NCBI RefSeq assembly: GCF_000204195.1 | Contig: NZ_AFBG01000006.1 | Location: forward strand, 1 to 64,000 | Source: Acidovorax radicis N35 | Lineage (GTDB): Bacteria > Pseudomonadota > Gammaproteobacteria > Burkholderiales > Burkholderiaceae_C | Direction of reading: 5' to 3' | Length of the DNA: 64,000 nt | Shown: in pieces, positions 31,870 through 40,145 of the stretch | Layout: every line of letters begins with the position of its first letter | Numbering within the stretch: position 1 is the stretch's first letter | The notes under the pieces: model-generated | What the model was told of the DNA's origin: nothing | The model's database searches: none | What the model saw: only the letters and a program-made list of their open reading frames with translations | Made by a program: the position numbers and the translations under genes

Positions 31870-34035
31870 TCAAAACGCCACCTTCACCCCCACCGTCAAA
31901 TTCCGCCCCATCAACGGCGCAGCATTCTTGATGAAGGAGGTGTGCGCATACGCCAGGCGGTCCGTCAGGTTGTTGGCCTTCAGGTACACCTGCCACGGCG
32001 TGCCACTGCTGAACTGGCCGTTGTAGCTGACGCCCAGGTTGAGCATGCCGTAGCCGGGTGTGGCGGTTTCAAACTCTGCCACGCGGTTCTGGCGGGCCAC
32101 TTGCACCCATTCGACCTGGCCTTCCCAGGCGTTCCAGTTGCCGTCCAGGCGGAGACCGGCGCGGGTGGCGGGGATGCGGGGCAGCAGCCCGCCGCCAACC
32201 AGACGGGCGCGCACGGTGTCGCCGAACAGGGTGATTCCCAGGTTGCGGTTCAGGCGCTGGCGCACCTGGCCTTCGATGCCGGTGAAGGTGGCGTCCGCCT
32301 GGCTGTACTGCAGCAGTTGCAGGCCCTCCACTTCATCGAGCGTGCGGCCGTAGATGTAGTTGTTGATGCGGTTGCGGAAGACGCTGACGCCGAAGGTGGT
32401 GTCGCCGCTCGTTTTCTTCAGGCTCAAGTCGATGTTTTGCGAGATCTCGGACTTCAGGTCCGCGTTGCCGCGTTCGTACGTGCTGGTGGCCATGTGCAGG
32501 CCGTTGGCGTACAGCTCTTCGGCCGACGGCGCGCGGCTGGCGCGGGTGAACGAGGTGCCGACCTGGTAGCCGGGCGTGAACTTCCACACCGCGCCCAGCG
32601 ACGCGGACGTTCCGTTGTGGCTGCGTTCGATGCTGCTGGTTTGGGCTTCTGCCGTCTGGCGGTCGTGGCGCAGGGCGGCTTCGAAGCGCCAGTCGCCCAG
32701 GCGGTATTCCTCCAGCGCAAAGAAGCCCAGCTTGCGGGTGATGGTGGGCTCCACATAGGCCTCTTCGCCCTCGGCGCTGAACTTGCGCTGCGAGGTCTGC
32801 AGGCCGATCAGGCCCTTGAAGCCACCAATGGGCTCGTGCTGCAGCTCGATGCGGGTGTCGTAGGCCTTGTTCTTGAAGGTGGTGCTGATGGCGCCGTCCT
32901 CGACCTCGTCGTGCACGTAGTCGGTGACGCCGGCGCGCAGGCGAAGGGCCGAAAAGCCAGCGAACGGGTTGCGCAGCTCGCCGCGGATGTCAAAGCGTTC
33001 GCTGCGCAGGTCGACCACGGGCACATCGCCCGCCTCGGCGCCGTGGTCGTGGCCGTCTTCCTCGTCACCTGCATGCGCACCGCAGTGCAGGTGGTCGCCG
33101 TGCGTGTGGCAGCCTTCAAAGCTGTGGTTGTGGCCCGGCAGGCCGTACTTGGCGGTCTGGCGGGTGTAGGCGGCGCCCAGGTAGCCCTGGTCGCCCACCC
33201 ACGACAGGCCCACGCTGCCGGTGTCTGTGCGGTTGAAGCTGCCCAGCACCTTGCGGGTGGGTTCGCCCTCGGGCGCCCAGCCTTTGCCGACGCGGTAGTC
33301 ACCGGCGTCGCGCGCCACGCCTTCCACGTGCACGGCCAGGTTGCCGGTGCCGCCGGTCAGTGAGAAGGCGCCCGCTTTTTCACCCGCGCCGGTGTTGGCG
33401 CGCAGCTCGGCACTGCCCTCGTAGCCCTTCTTGGGGATGGCGGTGGGGATCTTGCCGTCGAGCACATTGACCACGCCACCCACGGCACCGTTGCCATAGA
33501 CCAGGGCCGAGGGGCCGCGCAGCACTTCGATCTGTGTGGCCAGCAGCGGCTCGGACACCACGGCGTGGTCGGGGCTGTTGGTGGAGGCGTCATGCAGCTC
33601 GGCACCGTCGCTCAGCACCTTGACGCGCGGGCCGTCCATGCCGCGAATGATGGGGCGGCTGGCGCCCGCGCCGAAGTGGCTGCTGGTGATGCCGGGCTCG
33701 CTGTTGAGCGTCTCGCCCAGCGTGGCCTCGCGGCGGCGCACGAGTTCGTCGCCCTCCAGCACGGTGACGGGGGTGGTCATGTCATTGGCACCCAGTTGCA
33801 GGCCGCTGGCAGAGACGGTGACGGGAGGCAGGCTGGGCGCGGCGGCACTATTGTCGGCAGGCGCGGCACCCGGTGCGGCCTGCGCGTGCGCCACGCCGGT
33901 GCCAGACAGCGCCAGCATGGCAGCCAGGGCCACGGGGTGGAGGGCGGGACGGCCGCGAAGAACTGCAGCCAGGTGGCGGGAAGTGCGGATGGTGCGGGTG
34001 GCATTGCGCGCGGTATCGGGAGCGGTGTGTGTCAT
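31870..34035 (-). CDS. TonB-dependent receptor, ZnuD-like
   Basis: 721 residues: signal peptide ending near AHAQ, plug domain (TPVTVLEGDELVRRREATLGETL, IRGMDGPRVKVL, VLRGPSALVYGNGAVGGVVNV), then a 22-strand-type barrel ending in the usual aromatic position (KVAF). An extracellular loop is extremely rich in His and acidic residues (HNH, HTHGDHLHCGAH, DGHDHGAE), as in the zinc receptor ZnuD. It probably takes up zinc with TonB energy. The start at 34035 fits the signal peptide, though without a clear ribosome site. It is last in a zinc locus headed by zur. Confidence 0.9.
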   Translation of the reverse strand: MTHTAPDTARNATRTIRTSRHLAAVLRGRPALHPVALAAMLALSGTGVAHAQAAPGAAPADNSAAAPSLPPVTVSASGLQLGANDMTTPVTVLEGDELVRRREATLGETLNSEPGITSSHFGAGASRPIIRGMDGPRVKVLSDGAELHDASTNSPDHAVVSEPLLATQIEVLRGPSALVYGNGAVGGVVNVLDGKIPTAIPKKGYEGSAELRANTGAGEKAGAFSLTGGTGNLAVHVEGVARDAGDYRVGKGWAPEGEPTRKVLGSFNRTDTGSVGLSWVGDQGYLGAAYTRQTAKYGLPGHNHSFEGCHTHGDHLHCGAHAGDEEDGHDHGAEAGDVPVVDLRSERFDIRGELRNPFAGFSALRLRAGVTDYVHDEVEDGAISTTFKNKAYDTRIELQHEPIGGFKGLIGLQTSQRKFSAEGEEAYVEPTITRKLGFFALEEYRLGDWRFEAALRHDRQTAEAQTSSIERSHNGTSASLGAVWKFTPGYQVGTSFTRASRAPSAEELYANGLHMATSTYERGNADLKSEISQNIDLSLKKTSGDTTFGVSVFRNRINNYIYGRTLDEVEGLQLLQYSQADATFTGIEGQVRQRLNRNLGITLFGDTVRARLVGGGLLPRIPATRAGLRLDGNWNAWEGQVEWVQVARQNRVAEFETATPGYGMLNLGVSYNGQFSSGTPWQVYLKANNLTDRLAYAHTSFIKNAAPLMGRNLTVGVKVAF

Positions 34036-34151
34036 GGTGCGGTGTCGCAACGGGTGCGTGTACGTCGATGGGGTCGGGTGGGGCGTGGCGCATGGGCCGG
34101 TGCTGGCGGGGCCAGGCAGGCACATGGTTTCCACGCACGGGGCGCAAAAAT

Positions 34152-34206
34152 AGGAATAAAAATGGCTTCCAGCGCTTTTCCATCAAGCGCTGATAGCTAT
34201 TAATTC
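34152..34206 (-). repeat. GCGCTT/AAGCGC palindromic repeat, copy C
   Basis: Inverted relative to most other copies: read on the minus strand it begins GAATTAATAGCTATCAGCGCTT and ends AAGCGCTGGAAGCC plus a T-run. It lies between the ZnuD-like gene and the 161-residue ORF, so it may weaken or terminate read-through into the receptor gene. Confidence 0.75.
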
Positions 34207-34322
34207 ATGAGCAATTCGGGGGCGGGTGCGCAATGCGCCGCAGGCGCCACGGGCTCCTTACGCAGCCCTGCAAGGCGGCGAAAAGGGGGGGCCAGCCGGC
34301 GCTGGACTCGGATGCGGCTTTG

Positions 34323-34808
34323 TCAGGCCGTGGGCGGGCCACGCGCCTGGAACAGCGCAACGTGCGGGGCTGTAGAGCGCCCGGCATGTTGTACCGGTGG
34401 TGCCTGCGCGGGCACCTGTGCGGGCAGCGCCTGGGGTGCGCTGTGCAGGGCATCGCCCAGCGCAAGCTGGTCGAGCAAAAGGCAATCCACCGGGGCGTGG
34501 GGCGCCAAGAGCAGTGAGAGCAGCCCGTGGGCGTGGCCTGTCTCTGGGGATGCAGCGGCGGGCGTTGCCGCTTCTGCGAGGGAAACGGCAGAGAGCCCGT
34601 GGCGCACGGTGGCTTGTTGCGCACCCTGCAGCGCGTGGCCTGCGCGCATCTGCTCCAGCGCCCCCGCATGCTCCACCTGGTGCAGGCGCCCCAGCGTGGG
34701 CACCACGACCAGGGCCAGCAGCAGCCAGGCCAGGGCCGCCTGCGCGGGCAGCTGCTGGCGCAAGCGGCGCCACAGCGCGGTCAGCCGGGGGGGGAGCAAC
34801 GGGTTCAC
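34323..34808 (-). CDS. hypothetical membrane-anchored protein of the zinc locus
   Basis: About 161 residues starting from a GTG. One hydrophobic segment near the N-terminus (about 22-42), then an Ala/Pro-rich polar part with scattered His (GHAL, RHGL, GHAHG, APHAP). The layout recalls small DUF2946-type proteins often found beside metal receptors, but I could not confirm the family. Its place between a DUF3299 gene and a ZnuD-like receptor supports a metal-related role. Start codon uncertain. Confidence 0.55.
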   Translation of the reverse strand: MNPLLPPRLTALWRRLRQQLPAQAALAWLLLALVVVPTLGRLHQVEHAGALEQMRAGHALQGAQQATVRHGLSAVSLAEAATPAAASPETGHAHGLLSLLLAPHAPVDCLLLDQLALGDALHSAPQALPAQVPAQAPPVQHAGRSTAPHVALFQARGPPTA

Positions 34809-34844
34809 GGGTGGAAAAAAGACTTTGAGCAGGCTCTAGGAGAG

Positions 34845-35519
34845 CTACTTCACCGGCACGGCTTCCACCACGCGGTAGTACAGGCCGTATTGGTCGTTCG
34901 TGAGCACGGAGAACTTGCCCTCCACCACCACAGGCTCCAGCGAGTAGCGCACGGGGGTCTTGGCCTTGACCTCGACCATGCTCTCGGGCCCGCCGGGCAG
35001 GCAGAACGAGCAGGTCAGCGGCACGGAGGTGAGCAAAAAGTGCGTCTGCGTGCCCTTGGCATCCAGCGGCACCATGAAGCCCTGGATGCGCTGCGTGGTC
35101 TTGTCCATGCCCTTTTGTGCGTCGTTGAACACGGGCAGGATGCCATCCTTGGTGGTCTTTTTGGTCAGGTCGGTCAGCACGGACCACGGCACCACGTCAT
35201 TGCGCTGGGGCAGCGGGGCAATGGGGCTGTTGGGGCTGTGGTAGCCCGCGCCGGAGCCCGATGGCATGGCGGTGCCCGCGCCCGCAGGCAAGGGGGAAGA
35301 GAGCGCGGGTGCGGTGGTGGCGGCCAGGGCCGCTGCGGGGGTTTTGCCCGTGGCACGCTCGAAAGCGCCGGGCTCCGGCTTGCTGGGCTGCTGCTGGGCC
35401 AGTGCCGCACCGGCCCATGCCAGCACCACCATCGCCCAGGCGCGCCGGGCAGCGCGGGGCCGGCTGGCTTCGGAATCGGGTGATGCGGCGGGGTGAAGGT
35501 GGATGCGGGGGATTGCCAT
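34845..35519 (-). CDS. DUF3299-family periplasmic protein
   Basis: 224 residues with an N-terminal signal or anchor segment (about 26-42), a Pro/Ala linker, and a C-terminal DUF3299 domain (about 105-224): IQGFMVPLDAKGTQTHFLLTS, then the conserved PLTCSFCLPGGPESMVEV with a CxxC pair. DUF3299 proteins are periplasmic or lipoproteins of unknown function, frequently coded beside FtsX-like ABC exporters and metal receptors, as here. The Cys pair could bind zinc or be redox-active. Confidence 0.82.
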   Translation of the reverse strand: MAIPRIHLHPAASPDSEASRPRAARRAWAMVVLAWAGAALAQQQPSKPEPGAFERATGKTPAAALAATTAPALSSPLPAGAGTAMPSGSGAGYHSPNSPIAPLPQRNDVVPWSVLTDLTKKTTKDGILPVFNDAQKGMDKTTQRIQGFMVPLDAKGTQTHFLLTSVPLTCSFCLPGGPESMVEVKAKTPVRYSLEPVVVEGKFSVLTNDQYGLYYRVVEAVPVK

Positions 35520-35612
35520 GGCGGTAAACCTGACCTGTTGCGTTCTCAGAAATGGTAGCGGGCCGGGAGGCCCATCGCCTCAGTGACCTGTGCCGTGACC
35601 TGTAAGTCGTGC

Positions 35613-35864
35613 TCAGTGCGCGTGCTTCATGCCGCAGTATTTGCCAATCCCAAGACCCTTGCAGGCAGTCTGGAGTTCCTTCTGGCAGATGTCCTCGCCC
35701 TTGCCGGATTCCAGGCACTTGGCAGCAGCCTCGTGCGCGGCGGCCATGGCGCGGTGGCGGGCGATGTCCTCTTTGGTCTCTTTGTCGTTGTGGGCCTGAG
35801 CGTGCGCCAGGGCACCGACGAGGAGCATGGGGGCCAGGGCGAGTGCGGTGAGGAATTTTTTCAT
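35613..35864 (-). CDS. small secreted Cys-containing protein
   Basis: 83 residues. The signal peptide (1-21, cleavage near AHAQ) is clear, followed by a short mature protein with Lys/His/Glu-rich helices and four Cys (AKCLES, EDICQKEL, QTACKGL, KYCGMKHAH). The ATG at 35864 is preceded by GAAGGA. The C-terminal GMKHAH adds potential metal ligands. It is within the zinc locus, so a periplasmic metal-binding or chaperone role is plausible but unproven. I do not recognise a named family. Confidence 0.72.
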   Translation of the reverse strand: MKKFLTALALAPMLLVGALAHAQAHNDKETKEDIARHRAMAAAHEAAAKCLESGKGEDICQKELQTACKGLGIGKYCGMKHAH

Positions 35865-35925
35865 GATGTTGGGTCCTTCAAGGGGATGCTGAGAAAACAA
35901 GGGATTGAAACTGGCGTGGCCCAAG

Positions 35926-36432
35926 TCAGCGGCGCCGATGGACGTTTGAACTAGCGGCTGCATCAATCGCGAAGCGATGGATCGGTCGCTTGAGTGAATA
36001 GTTAGGCGTTCCAAAACTGCCAGAACGCCGCCAACGTGACACGGCCAGCAGGCCAAGATGAAGTGCGCCAGCTGCCAGCCCATAGGGCAACCCTATGTGC
36101 AGCAAGCCGAGAAACGCTACATCGATGCGCCACGGCCCAGCCAGTGCGCTAGCAAATGCATAGCCGCCAAAGACCACGAAGACAACCAGAAAGCTCAAGA
36201 GTGGAGCGCGCCATAGCGAGCCAGACCTGGCTGGCTCCACATCTCGGCGGTGGAGCGCGAAGCCCTCACTACCGTCCAAGAAGGAAAGCCAAAGATGGCC
36301 GTGGCTTTGGAGTTCTCGGACTTCGACCACCTCACCGACTTGGGCATTGAGACGAGCAATGTCCTCCTCGGGGAGGTCGTGGGTGAGCCACTCGGGAATC
36401 GCCAGAACTCGAACTTGGTCGCCGACTTTCAT
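35926..36432 (-). CDS. SH3-like/two-TM protein, probable integron-cassette ORF
   Basis: 168 residues: N-terminal small beta domain (MKVGDQVRVLAIPEWLTHDLPEEDIARLN..., about 1-68) like the SH3-type proteins common in gene cassettes, then two membrane segments (about 72-130). The last 25 residues (TPNYSLKRPIH...) are encoded by an attC-like sequence (35938-36007), the way cassette ORFs often read into their recombination site. It interrupts the zinc operon between the permease and the small periplasmic gene. Function unknown. Confidence 0.65.
   Translation of the reverse strand: MKVGDQVRVLAIPEWLTHDLPEEDIARLNAQVGEVVEVRELQSHGHLWLSFLDGSEGFALHRRDVEPARSGSLWRAPLLSFLVVFVVFGGYAFASALAGPWRIDVAFLGLLHIGLPYGLAAGALHLGLLAVSRWRRSGSFGTPNYSLKRPIHRFAIDAAASSNVHRRR
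35938..36007 (-). other. attC-like recombination site, degenerate
   Basis: On the minus strand it starts GCCTAAC (R-box consensus RYYYAAC), then TATTCACTCAAGCG, close to the attC of aadA-type cassettes (16 of 20 positions by eye), then a CGCTTCGCG central hairpin. The distal end (CAAACGTCCAT) only weakly resembles the matching boxes. The length of about 70 bases is normal for attC. Confidence 0.5.
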
Positions 36433-36447
36433 GTTCTTAGGGGGCTT

Positions 36448-37686
36448 TCATGCTTCGCCGAGCAGATCCGCAACGTCCGTGCGGTACGCCTGCATGGCCG
36501 GCAACAATGCTGCCAGCGCCGCCACACCCGCCGCCAGCAGGGGCACACCCGCCTCGGCAGGCAGCCAGACCCAGCCAGTGACGGGCAGCAACCCCTGCGC
36601 CTGCAGCGCCCAGCCCAGGCCATGGGCCAGGCCGTGACCCAGCAGCAGGCCCAAAACAGACGCCATTGCGGCCAACCACAGGGCCTCCCACAGCACTAGC
36701 CCCGCCACGCGGCCCGGGGGAGCGCCCAGCATGCGCAGCATGGCCAGGTCGGCCCGGCGCTCGCGCACGGCGTTCCACAGGGCGATGAACACACTCAGCG
36801 CGGCCACGGCCAGCAGCACGCCGCCGAAGGCGCGCAGCACATCGGCGCCCACGCCCAGCAAGCGCAGCAGGCGCGTGACCTCGATGGCGGGCGCCGCTGC
36901 CTGCATGGCAGTGTCGGCATTGATCTGGCGCGGCAGTGTGATGGCGGCCATGGGCGTGCGGTAGCGCACCAGGGCCACAGTCACTTCGCGCTCTTCTTTC
37001 AGGATCTCCAGGTCCTCGGCGTCGTTGGCTGTGGCCGTCTCGTGCACCATCCAGACGGATTCGGTGCTGGTGAGGATCAGCCGGTCGAGCACGCAGCCGC
37101 AGGGCGCCAGCACGCCACTCACGCGGTAGGGGTGGTCGCCGTGTGCATGCCCTCCTCCCCCCAGCCCATGGCTGCCGACGAACGGGGCCCCCACCAGCGG
37201 CGTACCGCCATGGTCGGCCTTGACGATGCTGCGGGCCACCGTGGCGCCCAGCACCGCATCCATGGGCTGCTGCCACAACGCGCCCTTGGCAAATTGGACT
37301 TCGTAGTGCAACAGATAGTCGGGCGTGGTGCCCACGATGCGAAAGCCCTGGTAACTGTCGCCCAGGCTTAAGGGGATGACCTGCGCCACCAGCGGGTTCT
37401 TCTGCAGCGCCTGCACCTCCTGCAGCGGGATATTGCCCGTGGGCACGTCGATGTGGAACACGCCCGCCAGGATGAGCTGCAGCGGGCTGCCCTTGGCGCC
37501 CACCACCAGGTCGATGCCCGAGAGGTCGCGCTCAAACGCCTTGTCGAGCTGCGTGGCCACCAGCAGCACCAGGGTGATGGCAGCCAGGCCCAGCGTGAGC
37601 ACCAGCAGGTTCAGCACCGCCGCCAGCGGGCGGGACCACAAGTAGCGCCATGACAGGCGCGCCAGTTTGAAGACTCCTGAATTCAT
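36448..37686 (-). CDS. FtsX-like ABC transporter permease
   Basis: 412 residues with the MacB/LolE topology: one N-terminal membrane segment (about 22-45), a large periplasmic domain (about 50-280), and three C-terminal segments with an FtsX domain (RERRADLAMLRMLGAPP). The periplasmic domain contains an unusual His-rich loop (GGGGHAHGDH) and a CGC. Such permeases extract or move lipoproteins, peptides or drugs rather than ions. The start lies inside palindromic repeat copy D and overlaps the ATPase stop (ATGA). Confidence 0.9.
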   Translation of the reverse strand: MNSGVFKLARLSWRYLWSRPLAAVLNLLVLTLGLAAITLVLLVATQLDKAFERDLSGIDLVVGAKGSPLQLILAGVFHIDVPTGNIPLQEVQALQKNPLVAQVIPLSLGDSYQGFRIVGTTPDYLLHYEVQFAKGALWQQPMDAVLGATVARSIVKADHGGTPLVGAPFVGSHGLGGGGHAHGDHPYRVSGVLAPCGCVLDRLILTSTESVWMVHETATANDAEDLEILKEEREVTVALVRYRTPMAAITLPRQINADTAMQAAAPAIEVTRLLRLLGVGADVLRAFGGVLLAVAALSVFIALWNAVRERRADLAMLRMLGAPPGRVAGLVLWEALWLAAMASVLGLLLGHGLAHGLGWALQAQGLLPVTGWVWLPAEAGVPLLAAGVAALAALLPAMQAYRTDVADLLGEA

Positions 37687-37735
37687 AGCTGCTCGCGCTT
37701 ATCTGTCAAGCGCTGGACGCCCATTTCATTCAAAT
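37674..37735 (+). repeat. GCGCTT/AAGCGC palindromic repeat, copy D (coding junction)
   Basis: CTCCTGAATT, CATAGCTGCTCGCGCTT, short loop, AAGCGCTGGACGCC. It supplies the last 15 or so codons of the ATPase gene, the ATGA overlap, and the first codons of the permease gene. Confidence 0.78.
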
Positions 37736-38366
37736 CCAGCGTCTGCACATCGGCCAGGGCTTGCACCACACGGTGGTCGTGCGTGGCAATCACCAGGCTG
37801 GCATCACAGGCGGCAGCGCTTTGCTGCAGCAGCGTGAGCGCGTCGGCAGCGGCCTCGTCGTCCAGGCTGGCCGTGGGCTCGTCGGCCAGCAGCAGTTGTG
37901 GCGCCAGCAGCACGGCCCGCGCCAGCGCCACACGCTGCGCCTGCCCGCCCGAAAGCTGGTGCGGCTTGCGCGCCGCCAGCTCTGCTACGCCCACCTGCGC
38001 CAGAGCGCGGCGGATGGCTGCATCGTCGCGCGGCAACCCGGACGCAAAGTAGACCAGCGCCAGGTTGTCGGCCACCGAAAGCGCGCTGCTGAGGTACAGC
38101 TTCTGCGGCAGAAAACCAATGTTGCGCGCGCGCCAGGCATCGATCTCGGCCCCGCGCTGCGTGCCCAGCTGGGTGCCCGCGACAAACAGGTCGCCCCCGC
38201 TGGCACCGCGCAGCCCGGCCATCAGCGAAAGCCAGGTCGATTTGCCCGAGCCAGAACGCCCGCGCAGCAGCAAGGTGCCGCCTTGGCGCAAGTCCACGTC
38301 GGGGAAGCGCAGCGGCGCAGCGCCGCCCGTGGCGTAGGTATAAGCAAGGCCCCGGGTGCGGATCAT
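37683..38366 (-). CDS. ABC transporter ATP-binding protein, LolD/MacB type
   Basis: 227 residues: Walker A LRGRSGSGKSTWLSL, signature LSGGQAQRVALARAV, Walker B LLLADEPTASLDDEA, H-loop ATHDHR. It pairs with the overlapping FtsX-like permease. The C-terminal end (about residues 212-227) is encoded by a palindromic repeat, so it differs from relatives. The start overlaps the zur stop (ATGA), so zur, ATPase and permease form one coupled unit under zinc control. Confidence 0.92.
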   Translation of the reverse strand: MIRTRGLAYTYATGGAAPLRFPDVDLRQGGTLLLRGRSGSGKSTWLSLMAGLRGASGGDLFVAGTQLGTQRGAEIDAWRARNIGFLPQKLYLSSALSVADNLALVYFASGLPRDDAAIRRALAQVGVAELAARKPHQLSGGQAQRVALARAVLLAPQLLLADEPTASLDDEAAADALTLLQQSAAACDASLVIATHDHRVVQALADVQTLDLNEMGVQRLTDKREQL

Positions 38367-38863
38367 GCGGCGGCGCTCTCGGAAGGGTGCGCGCAGTCTG
38401 CACAGCGCCCGTGGACCGCAATGTCCACCGCCAGGCTCTCATGCCCGGCCGTGGCCAGCGCCTGCAGCACCTGCTTGAGGGCGGTCTGCACCTTGGCGGA
38501 GTCCTGCGACAGGCGGAACTGGCGGTGGCAGTCGTCGCATTCAAAACGTGGGGCGGCGCCCTCTTCACCTTGGGGGGCCCGTGCGTAACGGGTGACGCGG
38601 GCGGCATCGACCTGCTTGTGAAGCAGGCCCGCAGTGGCAAAACGGTCGAGCATGCGGTACACGGTGACCTTGTTGATGGGGGCGCCAGCCATGGCGAGGG
38701 CGGTCTCGACCTCGGGTTCGGAGAGCGCTGCGTCAGGACGCGCCTCGTACAGCGCCGCCAGCGCCCGCGTGGCGCGGGTGGCGCGCATACCGGGCGGGAG
38801 CGACCAGGGCTGGCGGTGTGGGGATGAAGGAGCTGAGGGTGGCATAAACGCTGAGATAGCCAT
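38363..38863 (-). CDS. zur: Fur-family zinc regulator, Zur-like
   Basis: About 166 residues: winged HTH with INKVTVYRMLDRFATAGLLHK, then a dimer domain with the structural zinc pairs CDDC (FECDDCHRQF) and CADC near the C-terminus. The shortened, Ala-rich pattern and the setting (ZnuD-like receptor, His-rich permease) favour Zur over Fur. A 25-base palindrome at 38861-38885 overlaps its start and a -10-like CATAAT, implying self-repression. Starts upstream of 38873 are unlikely because they would precede that transcription start; ATG at 38863 or 38845 remain. Confidence 0.82.
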   Translation of the reverse strand: MAISAFMPPSAPSSPHRQPWSLPPGMRATRATRALAALYEARPDAALSEPEVETALAMAGAPINKVTVYRMLDRFATAGLLHKQVDAARVTRYARAPQGEEGAAPRFECDDCHRQFRLSQDSAKVQTALKQVLQALATAGHESLAVDIAVHGRCADCAHPSESAAA

Positions 38864-38885
38864 AACGCAATTGTGTTGCATTATG
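38861..38885. promoter_or_regulatory. candidate Zur operator
   Basis: CATAACGCAA-TTGTG-TTGCATTATG: 10-bp arms with one mismatch and a 5-base centre. It contains a minus-strand -10-like CATAAT (38885-38880). It is the only copy I see in the zinc locus, so it probably controls the whole run from zur. Confidence 0.6.
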
Positions 38886-39154
38886 CACCGCTGCACACCG
38901 TTGGATGCTACCAAGCACATTTCGACTGCGCGCTCTTAGCTCCTTGTTGCGCCCTTCTCAACAGACACGCAACGGTTGCTGAAATCTACAAGATGTTTAT
39001 AGTGACAGTCAATTTAAAAAGCCGCACAAATTGAACGCACTTCTCGCTTATAACTTGGGAAAGCCATCACTATTAATCCGTTGGAATTTAAGTAAAACCG
39101 AATTGCATTTAAATAGTAATTTAAATCAACAACTTCACACTAACAGGCAAAAAA

Positions 39155-40144
39155 ATGGACAGAGTCGAATATCAATCCTTGATCATCCAGGACATACTAA
39201 ATCTTCACAAGTCGAGCGAACTTGATCTGGCTCCCTGGTACCAAAGAAGATCCGTGTGGAATAATCCACAAAAATCATATTTAATAAATACCTTGCATGA
39301 ACAAAAACCAATTCCTGCTGTTTATATACGACATGCTATCGATTTGGAAAAATCAAAAAGCATCAGAGAGGTTGTCGATGGGCAGCAGCGGATGCGAGCC
39401 ATCATTTCCTACCACGCCAACGAATTTCCATCAAAACACCCATCGCACGCAGGAAAAGTAAAATTCAGTCAGCTTTCCAAAGATCAACAGCAAAAGTTCT
39501 TATTAACCTCTTTGCCTGTTGGAAATCTTCTCGGGGCTACCGATTCGGATGTTATAGACATTTTCGGGCGCATTAACTCTATAAGCAAATCACTTAATGA
39601 TCAAGAAAAAAGGAATGCTGCGTATAGTGGCGACATGAAACAATTTTGCCTTGCACAAGCCTCATCTAGAATGTCTTTCTGGCGAAACTATGGAATATTT
39701 TCCGCCACCGACATATCTAGAATGAATGAGGTCTTGTTTATATCCGATGTGATACTAAACCTAATAAAGGGCCTCTCAGATTACAGTCCAAAGGCACTGA
39801 ATGATCTATATAAAGAATATGATGAAGATTTTCCCGAGTCACTCGCAACTGAAAAAAGACTAGATCAAATTTTTGATTTGATCGCTTCTGCCGATCCAAG
39901 ACTTATCTCAGATACCATTTTTCAGCGGCAGCCACTTTTCTTTTCCTTGGTGCTGGCGATTGATCAAAAGAAGAAATTAACAGTAAAAAAGATCAGCACT
40001 GCCATTCACCAGATCGATGCTCGTTTTAACGCCGAAGAAAATACAACAAAAGAAGACGAGGCTTTCAAAATAGCCAGCACGTCAACAACCCAACGTATTG
40101 CACAAAGAAAAATAAGAAATTCTTATATTCTGAGCTTTCTTTGA
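39155..40144 (+). CDS. DUF262-domain protein (ParB-like nuclease/NTPase fold)
   Basis: 329 residues. The N-terminal half is a DUF262 domain: PWYQRRSVWNNPQKSYLINTL (27-47), REVVDGQQRMRAI (71-83) with the hallmark DGQQR, and DIFGRINS (135-142) followed by LNDQEKRNA. The C-terminal half is helical. DUF262 occurs in type IV restriction (GmrS) and many phage-defence proteins, where it binds or hydrolyses nucleotides or nicks DNA. No HNH (DUF1524) partner domain is present. It is translated just ahead of a HEPN gene and is probably the sensor or antitoxin half. Confidence 0.87.
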   Translation: MDRVEYQSLIIQDILNLHKSSELDLAPWYQRRSVWNNPQKSYLINTLHEQKPIPAVYIRHAIDLEKSKSIREVVDGQQRMRAIISYHANEFPSKHPSHAGKVKFSQLSKDQQQKFLLTSLPVGNLLGATDSDVIDIFGRINSISKSLNDQEKRNAAYSGDMKQFCLAQASSRMSFWRNYGIFSATDISRMNEVLFISDVILNLIKGLSDYSPKALNDLYKEYDEDFPESLATEKRLDQIFDLIASADPRLISDTIFQRQPLFFSLVLAIDQKKKLTVKKISTAIHQIDARFNAEENTTKEDEAFKIASTSTTQRIAQRKIRNSYILSFL

Positions 40145-40145
40145 A

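Noticed and set aside
34036..34134. Longer N-terminus for the ZnuD-like receptor from an upstream GTG
   Set aside because: The extra 33 residues precede a normal signal peptide start and have no signal or domain character.
35865..36083. Longer N-terminus for the small Cys-containing periplasmic protein
   Set aside because: It would run through the attC-like site and bury the signal peptide; the ATG at 35864 has a good ribosome site.
39031..39225. Short plus-strand ORF ahead of the DUF262 gene
   Set aside because: TTG start, no ribosome site, and it overlaps the strong start of the DUF262 gene in another frame; the low GC of the island explains little.
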